This document shows positions 22,204 to 34,001 of a stretch of 64,000 nt of DNA, piece by piece (the stretch's first letter is position 1; every line of letters begins with the position of its first letter). Position numbers and translations under genes: made by a program. Source of the DNA: Rhypophila decipiens (taxonomy: Eukaryota; Ascomycota; Sordariomycetes; Sordariales; Naviculisporaceae); contig MU858058.1 of the NCBI GenBank assembly GCA_033297075.1, positions 62,001-126,000 of the forward strand, written 5' to 3'. The notes beneath the pieces were generated by a model. The model did no database searches. It was given only the letters and a program-made list of their open reading frames with translations, and was not told where the DNA came from.

Positions 22204-24944
22204 ATGGAGTCGTCACGAATCTACGTGAAGAATCTTCCTCCCTCGATTACCGAAAGCGACTTTCGCAAACACTTCTCAGCTGAGGGCCGTCAGGTTACCG
22301 ATGTTAAACTGATACCACACCGTCGCATTGGCTTCGTTGGCTATGCATCAAACGAAGAAGCAGCGAGGGCTGTGAAGTACTTCAATAAGTCGTTCATTCG
22401 CATGTCGAGAATCAATGTCGACTTTGCCAAACCGGTACGGCCGTCGCCACCACTTGATATCCGACCACTTGCTAACCACTTACGGAAGATTGCAGACATT
22501 AACCCGAAGGCCAATGCGAAGCCTTCTCCTCTACCTGCCGTCTCGAACACTGTCACATCCCAAGTCCCAGCCTCGTCACGTGTCGGCGCTACGGACGATG
22601 AATCGGCCGCCAAGAAGAGGAAGCGAGACCCTCTTGATGAGTCTGACGCCAAGCTGAGTGAATATCTGGAGGTTTTTGGGGGCCATTCTTCCAAAAAGCT
22701 GAGGGAGGGGGAGCTCGATAACGGGCAAGGGCAAGACAATGCAGTTGTCGTCCCGCCCGAGCTGGAGGCTGGGGAGAGCGATGACGAGTACGAAGATATA
22801 CCCTCTCGTCATAAACCACCACGAGCTCAGGAGTCTCGGGACACGGCAGATCAGAAGGTGTCTGTCGCCACTGGGGCTCCCCTCGGCCTTCCCATCTCAG
22901 ACCCATCAGTGGATGTGGTAAAAGAAGTGCCACAGGTTCCCGAGGGCGCAACCGATGCTGACTGGCTGCGCTCGCGAACGAACCGCCTGCTTGATTTGAT
23001 GGATCCCGAGGACTCTGTCTTGCCCGTTCGAGCACCTTCTCAACCTCTTGCATCGGGTCTGTCTGTTGCTGAACAGGCGACTGAAGAGAACCTCGAGGAA
23101 CCCACCGAGGTGCCTGAGACCGACTCTCGCAAGAACCCGGAAACGGCTATGAGTCTCGTGGAAAAGACTCGTCGATTGTTCTTGCGCAACCTCAGTTACG
23201 CTGCCACCGAAGACAACATCAGAGATTACTTTAGTACATTTGGAAATTTGGAAGAGGTAAGAGCATCTATCCTGCATTTCGTTTTCCTTTTCAACTTTCC
23301 TTCCTATGATGAACCCCTGATAGGGACATCTTATGCTACGGCATGTGATGAGAACCTGGGCTCAAGATTTTAGTAGATGCTTTGAGAACCTGATAGAAGG
23401 ACCGATTTTTGATATCTTGTCTTGCATCCTGACGTAAAAGCCTTTAGCTGACTCATGTGTGATAGGTAAATCTGCCGTTGGATGGTAGCGGCAAGAACAA
23501 GGGTTTTGCAATGATTCGATATGAGGAGGCTTCGTCTGCCCTCGCTGCATTCCAGGCGGATCGCTCCACATTCCTGGGCCGCATCATTCACATCCTTCCT
23601 GGCTCTGCAAAAAGGGAGAACACGCTAGATGAGTTCGCAATTTCCCAAATGCCGCTGAAAAAGCAGCAACTGCTCAGGAAAAAGGCCGAAGCCGCTTCGA
23701 GCACCTTCAACTGGAATTCACTTTTTATGAACCAGGATGCGGTAAATACGGCTGTGGCAGAACGTCTTGGTGTGTCAAAACATGAGATGCTTGATCCCAC
23801 CGACGCGTCGGCTGCCGTCAAGCAGGCAATAGCTGAGACCACGGTTATCCAAGAGGCAAAGGCTTATTTTGCTGCAAATGGTGTCAACATCGAGGCGTTC
23901 AAGTCCCAGAAACGGGGTGATACCTCGATCTTGGTAAAGAACATCCGTGATGCTACCATCGAAGAGCTCAGAAAGCTGTTCGAGGAGCACGGTACCGTTC
24001 TGAGAGTTTTGATGCCACCCGGTGGGACCATCGCCATCGTGCAGTTTGCGCAGCCTGCGCACTGCCGAACGGCATTCACCCGGAAGGCCTACTCCAGATT
24101 CAAGGACTCTGTCTTGTTTCTCGAGAAAGGGCCGAAAGATCTGTTCACTGGCAGTGTGGCCCCGACGGACGATCGCCCTGCGGGCATCCAGAAGTTGTCT
24201 GTAACTGACCTGTTGGAACGTGATGATGACGATGAACAACAGCTGGAAACCAGTTCTCTGTTTGTCCGCAACCTCAATTTCTCGACAACATCCGAGAGGT
24301 TGGCAGAAGTGTTCAAACCCTTGGATGGCTTTGTGAGTGCAAAAGTCAAGACCAAGACAGACCCCAAGAAGCCAGGGCAGGTTCTCAGCATGGGATTCGG
24401 ATTTGTCGCCTTTCGGACCAAGGAGCAAGCACAGGCGGCTCAAAAGGTCATGGATGGCTACGGTCTTGACGCACACAAGCTCAGTGTCAGGGCCTCGCAC
24501 AGAGGACATGATGCAGCCGAGGAGCGTAAACGTGAGGACTTGGCAAAGAAGGCTAATAGTCAGAAGACCAAGGTGGTGATCAAGAACCTTCCGTTCGAGG
24601 CAACCAAGAAGGAAGTGCGCACACTCTTTGGCACATATGGAAAGCTGGTTGCGCTTCGTATCCCCAGGAAGTTCAACCAGTCGTCACGTGGGTTTGCCTT
24701 CGCGGAATTCTCTACGGCAAAGGAAGCACTCAATGCGATCAATTCACTCAAAGATACCCATCTTCTGGGACGCCGGCTGGTGATCGACTTTGCCGAGGCG
24801 GACGAGGTTGACCCAGAGGAGCAGATCAAGGCGATGGAGAAGAAGATGAAGAGCCAGGCCAACAAAGTTGCGCTGCAACAGCTCACGGGCGGGCGCACCA
24901 AGGTGAATATTGGTGGTGAGGATGAAGATGACATGGAAGAATGA
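22204..24944 (+). CDS. mrd1: Mrd1/RBM19-like multiple RRM protein (pre-rRNA processing)
   Basis: Two exons, 22204-23256 and 23466-24944, give 843 residues; the 209-nt intron (GTAAGA...GATAG) is phase 0 and interrupts RRM2, joining FGNLEE to VNLPLDGSGKNKGFA. Five RNA-recognition motifs are visible with their RNP sequences: RRM1 about 5-78 (RIYVKNLP), RRM2 about 324-397 (LFLRNLSY), RRM3 about 504-575 (SILVKNIR, degenerate RNP1), RRM4 about 615-695 (LFVRNLNF, GFGFVAF) and RRM5 about 719-795 (VVIKNLPF, RGFAFAEF). Yeast Mrd1 has the same five-RRM order and a similar length (887). It binds pre-rRNA and U3 snoRNA-containing particles and is essential for early cleavages that yield 18S rRNA, so nucleolar location is expected. 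The acidic, Pro/Ser-rich stretch between RRM1 and RRM2 is longer than a simple linker and looks disordered. Confidence 0.95.
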
Positions 24945-25664
24945 TGAAGAATTATCAGTCGGCCAATTGATCGCAAGAGTCTCAGCCAGGGATGCGGGGG
25001 TGGAGGTGGTGCGGTGTTTGTCTCGGCGCCCTTGCGTAGGTGAAGTTGGCTCTGTCAGCCTGCCCACCCCTGCCTTGGGTCTAGTTGTATGTATGTACCT
25101 CCCTGAGACAGGTTGAAGAAAAATAGACTTGGCCATATGCAACTCCCTTCGTTTACGTACTGTGCACACAAGAAGGTCAATTTGCCAGCATGCCTCAACC
25201 CTCGACAGCCGACAGCTTGCTCCAGCCCTAAGGAGGGGACAAAAGTGATGATCCCCTTGCATGCCTTGTTTGGTAGGTACTAACAGTCTAGCAAGGTGAA
25301 AAATTGGGACAGCAATTCCGTCAGGGAAAGAAAAGTGACCCAGCAGTTGTTTGCCAGGGGCATTCTGGTCGCCCTTGGGAATTATTGCGACAAGTGTTCG
25401 TCCCTATCGTCGGGATGTAGCCAAAACTTGAAGGGGGAAGGGGGAAGGGGGCGGAGGGAACTGATATGGTGTTTACACACCCACCCTCTGGTCCAACATA
25501 TTTTATATCATGACCTTTGGCTCGCATCCTGACGGCAACCATTCCACTCCAGCATATCTTTCTCTTTCCGCTTTCGTGCTGTGCTACCAAAGAGCGGGAT
25601 ACTACATTTCTTCTCATTCTGTCTTTTACTGTCTTGACCTTTATTCTTATTGTCGTCCAGAACA
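24945..25664 (+). promoter_or_regulatory. Upstream region of the AbaA-like gene
   Basis: These 720 bp separate the mrd1 stop from the abaA-like ATG on the same strand. They include a G/A-rich repeat (25430-25460, aagggggaagggggaaggggg) about 200 bp before the start. I found no clean copy of an AbaA binding site (CATTCY): a single cattcy-like word, cattcc, lies at 25540-25545. No gene is supported. Confidence 0.45.
25430..25460 (+). repeat. Purine-rich GGGGGAA repeat upstream of the AbaA-like gene
   Basis: The word AAGGGGG recurs three times in a row in an almost uninterrupted purine stretch about 200-235 bp before the start codon. Such tracts are common in fungal promoters; the runs of five G could also form a G-rich secondary structure. 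Confidence 0.75.
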
Positions 25665-28600
25665 ATGAAGCTGCCAGTGAGGCTGCCCGTCCTTCCTTCA
25701 CAATCCTATTCAGCCGGGGGTGATGTCGAGCTCGATGGACGGAATGGGCATGGGGCCGCAGGATCCAGAGAGCCTCTGCGGGAGTCCACAGGCAATGCCC
25801 AGCATAATCCTATTCAGGCACAGTCTGTCTATCCGATCCCGGGACTCCCTGAGAAGCTCTCTGGACCAGTATCAACACCATCGTACTTTGCGCAGACGAT
25901 CGACTTCTTTCATGGCGGGGCACAGTACGCCAGGTCGTTCCTGCACCAGGCTCAAGCGCAACTACAAATACAGAGCGGGAGGAGAGGACTAGGGAGGAAC
26001 CCGTTCTGGGTATCGCCAGAGTTCCAAGCGTACAGAAAGAGGCAAAACGAGAGGGACGACAAGGCCGGCCAGAAATGGCCCGACTTGTTGGAAGAGGCGT
26101 TTCTTGACGGTATGGATTCCCTTGAGAGTTCTGTGGTTTTCCCTTGTTCGAGCTGACAGCCATCTAGCCTTCCTCCTTATGCCTCAGATCGGAAAATCGA
26201 AATATTCCATCGGAGGAAAGCCATATGGACGGAATATGCTGATTGGTAAATACATCGACCTCTATTACGCGGCCAGTCTGCCTCCAGGTGCTATATTAGA
26301 CCCAAGCATGTCGAGGGGAAGGAAGCAAGTCTCGAGTCATATCCAAGTCTTGAAGAACTTTTTGAAGTACCACCCGTGGTGTAAGTTGATCCAGCCTAGG
26401 TCTATCAGTGTGTCGTTGTCAGCCGGGCTAACAGTCAAATCGGCCTAGTCCACATTTTCTTTCCCAACTACGAGACCAAAAGGACAAAAGACAAGGACAG
26501 GGAGAATCAAGCGAAAGAGTCTTTCAAGAACCATCCAGTCTTGATTGCACTGACAGAGCAACGGCTCCCCGACGAGATCCCCAACTACGAGTACTTTAAG
26601 CAGATTCTCGCCATGAAGAACGCCATTGCCATCAAACCAAAGCGATGCTGGATCTTTGTCTCACACCGCGACGTTAGTGTGCAGGAAGACGGCTCCGGTG
26701 TCCTCGCCACCAGCGGAGACAGACTTCCCAGCGGAGAGTATCCCCACCTGAAGCTGAACCTGGAGCGGGAGAAGTGGGCCAAGGAGGAGCAGCAGCAGAT
26801 CTTCAAGGGCTCTCTCCTGCACGAGTTTACCAAGGATCTGAGCCAGTTTGAGGCGAGCTCCGTCAGAGAGATCAGCGACGAGTGGGAGGAGACGTGCCCC
26901 GAACTCCACGAACAACTAGAAGACATCACTGCCACCAACCCACGCTGCGACATCTTTCATATGCACTCTACCCTGGAACTCAAAGGGGGCCGCCAGTTCC
27001 CCGGCCATTCGGATCTGAATTCGTGGGTCGAGATCGTCGTCGAGCAGCCACAGCTTCTCAACCACCGCTGGAAGGTCGAGACCACACTGATGCGGCCCCC
27101 TGAGCTCGGCTACTCGGGTGAGAAGAGCGCTCCAGAGACTGTGTACCGGACCTCGGCCAAGATGGGCATTCAATACCAGCACCGTCCGGGATGCGACGGG
27201 CATCGTGGCTCTGGAGGAGACACATGCGACGCTCGATGTCGACGTGACTGCGTCATCGTTCCGTTCCCTGCTGATGTCTTCGCAGTCACCCTGACCAACT
27301 GTGCCGAGTATCCAGCGCACCCTCCCACCGAGGTTATAAAACGGGGCAAGAAGACAGTCACGGTTGTCAAGACTGAGGTTGGCGACCGCGATCGGGACTC
27401 CAAGACATCCGGGGGTGATCAGCCTACACAGATGGACCTAGTGCCGAGGATTGCCATGATGCAGGAGCTATGGTCTTGCCCACCAGACGAAGGCTCCAGT
27501 CTTTACGGAGACGATCCGCAGGGGCGTGAAGACAAGAAGGGCGTCCGCTGGGAACGGCGAGGCCTTCTCCTCTGGACGTTTCAGACGCTTCACAGTACTG
27601 ATTACCCGTCCAGCAAGGACGAGGCTCCTGAGCTGAAGACGGCCCCCAACGGAAAGACTCAGTGGCGCTTCTTGCAGATCCTTGACACTTCCAGCCAGTA
27701 TCACCTACAGCGAGTTCTCGTCAAAGGCGATGGAGCTGCCAGGTTTCGAGATGGCCCTGGCAACCGGGCATCTAGCTTCAACTCGTCAGGCAAGCTCGAT
27801 TCGTGTCCGCCAAGCCCAATGACAAGCACCTACCAACAACAGCCACGTTCGGCGAGTACGACTGAGAGCTTTTCAGCAGCCGGCTGGGATGTCCACGGGG
27901 GCAACATGCACTCCCTCTCCAGCTCGGCAACGCAGGTCCGCAATGCACACGCTCACGCTCAAGCAGCCTACAACACCCAGCTCATGCTGCAGACCCAAGC
28001 CGCGGGCATGCTTGGCGGCTTTGGAGGAACTACAGGAAGCGGGCTTGCTACCCCTCCGCCGAGTGCATCCTTGGCAAGCTCGTTTGCCACAAGCTTTGAA
28101 AATGTTGGCAACGACGGCGCTGACCAACTCACCAACTACATGGCAGCCCATGGGACCAGCGCCTCCGACATGGCGGCCGTGCACTCACAGCAGGCACTGG
28201 CTGATCTGGCAGCCGTTACCGACCCCTTCCTCGCCAACTCTGCCGGGTCAAGTTTCGACACGGGCGCGTTTGACGAAGCCGGGGCTCATGATGATGTCTC
28301 GGGTTGGGCAAGCAGCGGAGGCACTGTGCCGGGCGCAAACGGTTGGTCGACGGGCTATTCCACAACAGCCAACGGAAATCAGCACCACCCGGCCGGTGCT
28401 GCTGTTATGCACTGGGCACATGGTTCCCCGTCTGCGGCCACTGCTGGATCAAACGAGACTCTCAGGCACTATAGCCAGCAGGAGCACATATCCACCCAAC
28501 CGCCACAGCTTCATCTCCAGACCCAAGGCCATCATCACAGTCACAATCACCAGCATCCTCATCACTGGCTAACAAGCACCACTGCCGACTCGGAGGAAAC

Positions 28601-29216
28601 CGGCTTCTGGACACCTGCTACCTCCAACGATGACGCACTCACCTCGGGCATCGACGGACGAGAACAACTTATCTGGCCCCTATCAGCACCCAGAATCCCC
28701 AACTCGACCAACCACCATGATCAGGCACACACTCACCGCGATGACTGGGTTCACGTTGACCACTCATCAGCTGGGACTGTAGGGTCGGCAGATGAGGTAA
28801 TTGTCCGAGAAGAAGAAGATGAAGATGAGGAAGCAGCCCTCTCGGCCGCATCTGAGCTCTCCGAGGGCTGGGAAGAAATTGTAGCTGCCGCCGCCGCCGC
28901 TGCCGCCTCCGAGTCACAGCATCATCATCAAGAATCGCAATCCCAGCCACAGTCGCAGTACAATCACAGCCAGAGCACCATCGCCACCGACACCCAAGAC
29001 CAAGACGACGACGACGACTTCGCGGCAAGCTTCCCGCTTAGTCCATTAGCAGCGGCGGCCGGTCATCTCCAGCACATGAGCAACAGCTTTCTCGAATCCC
29101 GCGGCCAGAAACGCAGCCGGTCAGATGATATTCGCGACGACGAGTATGAGTATGACCTTGAGAGGATGGAGCGGCGGCATATACAGCGCCCACGGCGAGG
29201 CGATGAGACGTGTTGA
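25665..29216 (+). CDS. abaA: AbaA-like TEA/ATTS-domain transcription factor
   Basis: Three exons, 25665-26109, 26168-26380 and 26449-29216, encode 1141 residues. Introns of 58 and 68 nt (GTATGG...CTAG and GTAAGT...CTAG) both cut the TEA domain and rejoin in frame. The domain spans about residues 133-220: KWPDLLEEAFLDAFLLMPQIG, KPYGRNMLIGKYIDLYY and RKQVSSHIQVLKNF, with the third-helix motif QVSSHIQVLK diagnostic of the TEAD/Tec1/AbaA family. AbaA directs phialide differentiation in conidiation of Aspergillus; homologues with wider roles occur in Sordariomycetes. A second conserved region follows (about 230-600). From roughly residue 615 the tail is low-complexity, with His-, Gln- and Ser-rich tracts, an acidic EEEDEDEEAA stretch, an eight-Ala run and a basic end. 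It is clearly longer than Aspergillus AbaA (about 800). The ATG at 25665 is the first in frame. Confidence 0.9.
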
Positions 29217-31719
29217 AGTAACGAATCTCGTCATTTTTTTACCGACTAACGAAACTCTTGTATCTCTTATCTTACTATTCTACTACTCATCTTGGATTTA
29301 CATATCATTCACACACTACACTGGATCTGCCAAGAATCCTCTTCTGTAATAACTATAATTCTGCTGGGAAAGAGGACCATTATTGGAGACTGATGATGCT
29401 TTTGAGAGGAAGTACCTAGTATTAGGATTTTTTGAGTTTGGACGACGCTTTGATGGCTTGGATATACCTTGTATGAATTATATGAAAGCATTTTCTCCAT
29501 TCGTATTCTCATCAGAATCAAGTCCACGGTATAATACCATGTCTGCAAGAATAAAGGGCGAACAATTAACCAAAATGGCCAGACCGTGAGGCCATCGTCG
29601 CATGTCATCATCACAGACCAGCGGCAAGAGAGATTGCACTGTACATTGGATTGCTAATATCCGCTGCCCATCATTATCGTGAACGAATTGTCCATGTTAA
29701 CCAAACAGCCGCCCAACGAGACCTTCATTTGATGATGCACCATGTCAGCGACTCGTTGGTTTCAATTGAATGGCTTGTTGAAATACAATCTACCTTCGTT
29801 TGCTTGCAAACAATTCATGGCAAACTAATAGAGACGGATCATGCCCAATTTCGAAAAAGCCAGGTACCAGTAGTGAGCGGCTCTTTTATACAACAATGGA
29901 ATTATTTTAGAAAACTCTCATCTCGCTTTGTTATTAGTCGAGGCCGCTTCTCAAGGTCACCGTTCGGCCCGTCGCTTGGGTTTGTTTCGAGTTTTTTCTT
30001 GTCGCTTTGTCGCGAAGCGCGCGGTAGGCGTGTAATATCCCGTCGTTGTCAATGCTTGGCCTGGTGTTGCAACGTCGTCTGTCGTCGTCAATCAGAGCCG
30101 CGTAAACTGGAAAATGGTGGCTAGGGCCCCCTGTTAGCGGGTTGCATGTGAGATGCACCTGGAGCGAATCACTTGGTGCAGGTCATCCCACTCTGCAGCC
30201 TCGCTAATCTGAGCTTTGGCTAGCATGGATGAGGCGACTGGACTGGGTGAGAAGAACATCCTGGCAGCTACGGCGGGGGGGTGTCACGAGATGTGGGGCC
30301 CTGTTTGATGCCAAGCCGATCCGGAAGCCACGATGAAAAAAGCCAAGTTCAACTCGAGAAACTTTCCGTTTCCTTTTGCAACCGACCCTTGGGCCGTGAA
30401 ACAAGAGGACAGGGGTGTCGTTGAGAAACAATCGACCTCTGTCCAACCAAACCTTTCAACGTCCCTGCATCTTCAAGAAACAAAAATGTCTCCCGAGCTC
30501 CGATACGGCGATCCGCACCTCGGCCGTGACCCACCTTGATGGTTCGTGGTTCTTGAAAGATGCCGATACAGACAAGAAATTCACTACCGCCTCTTGGCTT
30601 TCTGGGTGGACAGCAAGGGAATAGGCTCTCTACTAAGCCTGCCTTTAGAGATACATCCGGGAGGGATCTACGCGCCTTAACATGGTATTTGGCAGGAAAG
30701 TACCATGGCCCGATCCGAGGGCGAAATGATCAACGAAGGTTATCGTATCTTTAAACTTGCTCAAGGTTAGGGTAGAGAAAGGTACGCGGCCCGACATGTA
30801 CCTTTCATGCATCGTGCTTTCCATTTTCCCTATTCATTGGCCCCGGTGACAACATGGCCGTCCCGTTCTGGACCTGTGATGCATGGGTCTTCATTTCGCC
30901 TGTCCCGAGACTGAGGACAATAGCCGCGAGAGCAACGTACATACATCACTTGATGTCTGCCGCGTCCTCTTCCCAGCGTACTGGTTTGTTTCTCGTTTCT
31001 GCTCGTTCTTCTTCCTTTCTTCTCCTTGTCTACCGGAAGACAGCTAAGGTAAATTGGCCATCGGGTGTTTGTTTCTCTGATACGGTTTGCACAATTTTCC
31101 CTCGACTTCCTCGGCTCTATTTACCTTTTCCTCGGGCCGGCTCCCGTACGCACGGCGCATTTTTGGTTTCTGCTACTTCTCTTTTTTTATCATACCTTAT
31201 TTTGTAATTATCCCAGCATCGCTCTATCGTCCTTCCCTTCGTTTCTACCAGGCCTCGACGAACAGGTGTTCTCGATACCTCCTTCTGCCTTTGTCCCGGG
31301 ACTCATCTGTTCACCTGCACTCGCTCTATTGTTCTCATTCTTTGCCGTCTCCCCTTCACGCCAGCGCTTCGGACGGAATACGACAATGACGCGGTGATAA
31401 ACAGCTATTGTTCATATCTCGCATTGTTCAACACAGCTGGACTGTCTTATTGTTCATACTTACAGGGCCAACAACCTCATGAATCCCCCGTCTGAATAAA
31501 ACCACCGCCACCTGCTCTCCTGCGAAGGCAGCACGCCCTGAACCGAGAAAGCGAAAGAAAACCCACCACGATACAAAACCCTCGACGACATAATAACAGC
31601 AATCCTAATCAAGAACTCTCCTTTCAAGACGTTTCTTGCTGCACAAACTCAGAATATCGCTACCCGAGAACGACCCAAGAATCGAGATCATTTCTGCAAT
31701 CTTCACGACATTCGCATTC
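29217..31719. other. Intergenic region upstream of the DUF7492 gene
   Basis: This 2.5 kb lies between two plus-strand genes. The first 200 bp is A/T-rich and probably holds the AbaA-like 3' UTR. From about 30840 on the sequence is C/T-rich (cttctcctttcttctcct-type runs near 31000-31350), as in fungal promoters and leaders. Short open frames on both strands show no family resemblance. No RNA gene or mobile element was recognised. Confidence 0.5.
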
Positions 31720-33159
31720 ATGATGCGGCGGCCCCTTTCGACGAGGATAGGGAGATTCCTACGTCTGGCCTTGTTTACATTTGTTCTGCTTGCCTTGACA
31801 GTGGACTCTCATACTTGGGGTGAACAACAGTACCGCATCGCGCCGAACGGGACATTCATTGGTAGTCCAGGTTATGCCCGCGGATTTATTTCACGGGACG
31901 GGGGGCCCTTCCAGAACTCAGTGTGGCTTATCCCGCCAGCCCCCCGTGGTGTCATCTATGAAACCGACAAGATCATCAACCCAAGTCTGAGCAAGTTGAC
32001 CGATCAGATGTACTCCGAAGAGTTCCCGATGCTGAAAGTAGCCCCTGGGGACTGGGTGGCCTTCATGTATCTGGAAAACGGCCATGTCTCGAAGCAGGAC
32101 CTCCCAGGTGGCAACCCTAAGCCTATCAACAGAGGCACCGTCTACGTCTATGCCACCTACGAAAACGACGTCTCCAACTACAACCTTGTGGACGTCCACC
32201 TCAAATGGAATAGGGACGGGACTGGCGGCGATGGCAAGGGCAAACTTGTCGCCACCAGGCACTTTGATGATGGGCAGTGTTATGAGCATATACCGGCCGA
32301 GGGAGATCTTGAAGGGATCACAACCTTTAGAATGAAGAGTCTGAACTATTCGGTTGAGGCTATCCCTTGTCAGACCGATATCAAGATCCCCGAAGACGCC
32401 ATCGTTGGGAAGAAACTGACACACTTTTGGGTGTGGGACTGGGGGACGAACCCTATCGATAGTAGAGGTCTCGCCGTCTCCCCTGCAGCTTATAACGATT
32501 CCTCCGTCACCACTGCCGAGATCTACACCAGCATCGTCGACTACGATATTGTCGACCCCTGCGCTCCTGAGCTCGGCGAGGTCAAAGGACCCACCTGCAA
32601 AAAGGCCGGCAAGCCCATAAAGGCCCAGTTCGTCAAGCAACCTGATATTTTAAAATCGGGCATCCAAGCCCAAATGGAGAACCTCTGGATGGTCGAGGTT
32701 CCTCACGCAGGATTCAACGTCAACAGAGCCAAGGCGTCCAAGAGCAACATTCCCATGGCAATCCTGATCGGCGTCAAGGACCCGGTAAAAACGAGACTCT
32801 CACCAGACAAATTGATGAATTCCCCGGCGAACCCGGCCTTTCGAGGTGGTTCCGGGGCAGAGAATCCGCCTTCCCCTTCGGTATCGAGTCTGCCTTCGTC
32901 GGTGTCTGGCAGACCTACACAATCTCCTAAACCTTCCTCGCCACCCGGTGGTGGGGCCGACGAGGAGGGCATTTTAACCGTCACCGTCACCGTTCCCCAG
33001 AAGACTGTCTTTGTGACTTCGACCAAGACGGAGGCCGCTAGACTTACACGTGTGTCTAGAGGGGCGGTGCCATCCGCTGAGTCTACAGCTGCCAGCAACA
33101 CCGAAAAGGTAAAGCTCCGCCGTGGCCAAGGTGAATGGACGTTTGGCAGCGCGAACTAG
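31720..33159 (+). CDS. Secreted DUF7492 protein with LPMO-like histidine brace
   Basis: A single exon of 479 residues. The first in-frame ATG is 31720. Residues 1-30 form a signal peptide (basic MMRRPLSTRIGRFLR, then the hydrophobic ALFTFVLLALTVDS), and cleavage after Ser30 would leave His31 as the mature N-terminus (HTWGEQQY). A second histidine stands in the context AFMYLENGHVS (His122), and WVWDW appears near residues 240-250. An N-terminal histidine plus an internal one is the copper-binding brace of lytic polysaccharide monooxygenases. I recognise the start HTWxEQ..IAPNGTFIGSPGY as the fungal DUF7492 family, some members of which are annotated as LPMO-like. Many cysteines would pair in the secreted domain. 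The tail from about residue 385 is Ser/Pro/Thr-rich and ends in basic residues with no GPI signal. Copper binding and activity are inferred, not shown. Confidence 0.75.
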   Translation: MMRRPLSTRIGRFLRLALFTFVLLALTVDSHTWGEQQYRIAPNGTFIGSPGYARGFISRDGGPFQNSVWLIPPAPRGVIYETDKIINPSLSKLTDQMYSEEFPMLKVAPGDWVAFMYLENGHVSKQDLPGGNPKPINRGTVYVYATYENDVSNYNLVDVHLKWNRDGTGGDGKGKLVATRHFDDGQCYEHIPAEGDLEGITTFRMKSLNYSVEAIPCQTDIKIPEDAIVGKKLTHFWVWDWGTNPIDSRGLAVSPAAYNDSSVTTAEIYTSIVDYDIVDPCAPELGEVKGPTCKKAGKPIKAQFVKQPDILKSGIQAQMENLWMVEVPHAGFNVNRAKASKSNIPMAILIGVKDPVKTRLSPDKLMNSPANPAFRGGSGAENPPSPSVSSLPSSVSGRPTQSPKPSSPPGGGADEEGILTVTVTVPQKTVFVTSTKTEAARLTRVSRGAVPSAESTAASNTEKVKLRRGQGEWTFGSAN

Positions 33160-34001
33160 GAGACAAATGGACAAGGAAAAAGACAAGATTGCCCCACGCA
33201 CAAGGAGGAGGAAACAGATACTCAGTTGGCGGCGTTGCTCACAGGGATACGGACTGACTGGATGTATCCATCCATTTCCTTTGTTTTCTTTGGATACCCG
33301 GATAGATGGACGAAGGTCATAGCATAGGTCACCATAGATCGCCATAGGTCAATAGTACACGGGGCCGATAGGTACGGCAGGGCCGAGATGATCTTTGGGC
33401 CGGCAGTTTGGGGGAAAGGGGACATTACATAGAGAAATGACCTAAGTCATACAGGCGCAGGCATGGATATGGGATATGGATATTCAGGAAATACCCCTAT
33501 TTCATTTGTTTTTATCGCAATATGGTTCTTTTTTTTGGGTGTTTACCTTTTATTATTTTTTAATACTGCTGGTGAATTTGGAATGGAGATTGAGCAAACC
33601 GTACATAACGTAGCGAATTATAACCGGCTTATCATGCTAGGTTTCTCAAAAAGTAGAATTTGAATACCTTTTTAAATGATTGATAGTGTCGAGTTTTTAT
33701 CATACGCATTGTAATAACAGACATTTCTTTTGGGTATTGTCTGACAGTGTACCTGAGATAATAGAGCCCAACCCCTCCTCCAGGCGACCAAGACCTCCCG
33801 CAAGGTCTTTTCCATCTCTCACAACACTACAGTAGCGATGTGTATCAAGGTAGGGAGGGACCTCCATACTGGGCAAAAAGTAGTACCATATGCTTCGTTC
33901 TCGTTTTATGCCTCGAAAATCGTCATCCCAGACTCCCCCAGCATCCCAGACCAGACCGACAGATAAGGCCCCGAACACTAACAGTTCGTTACGACAGCTG
34001 T
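33160..34001. other. Convergent intergenic region between DUF7492 and cyclophilin genes
   Basis: Both genes run into this 840 bp, so it should hold their 3' UTRs. It contains a ggtcaccatagatcgccataggtca direct near-repeat at about 33327-33351 and an A/T-rich stretch at 33500-33720. No gene is supported. Confidence 0.5.

Noticed and set aside
23775..24509. 244-codon frame on the minus strand inside mrd1
   Set aside because: It is antisense to the RRM3-RRM4 coding region and shows no domain.
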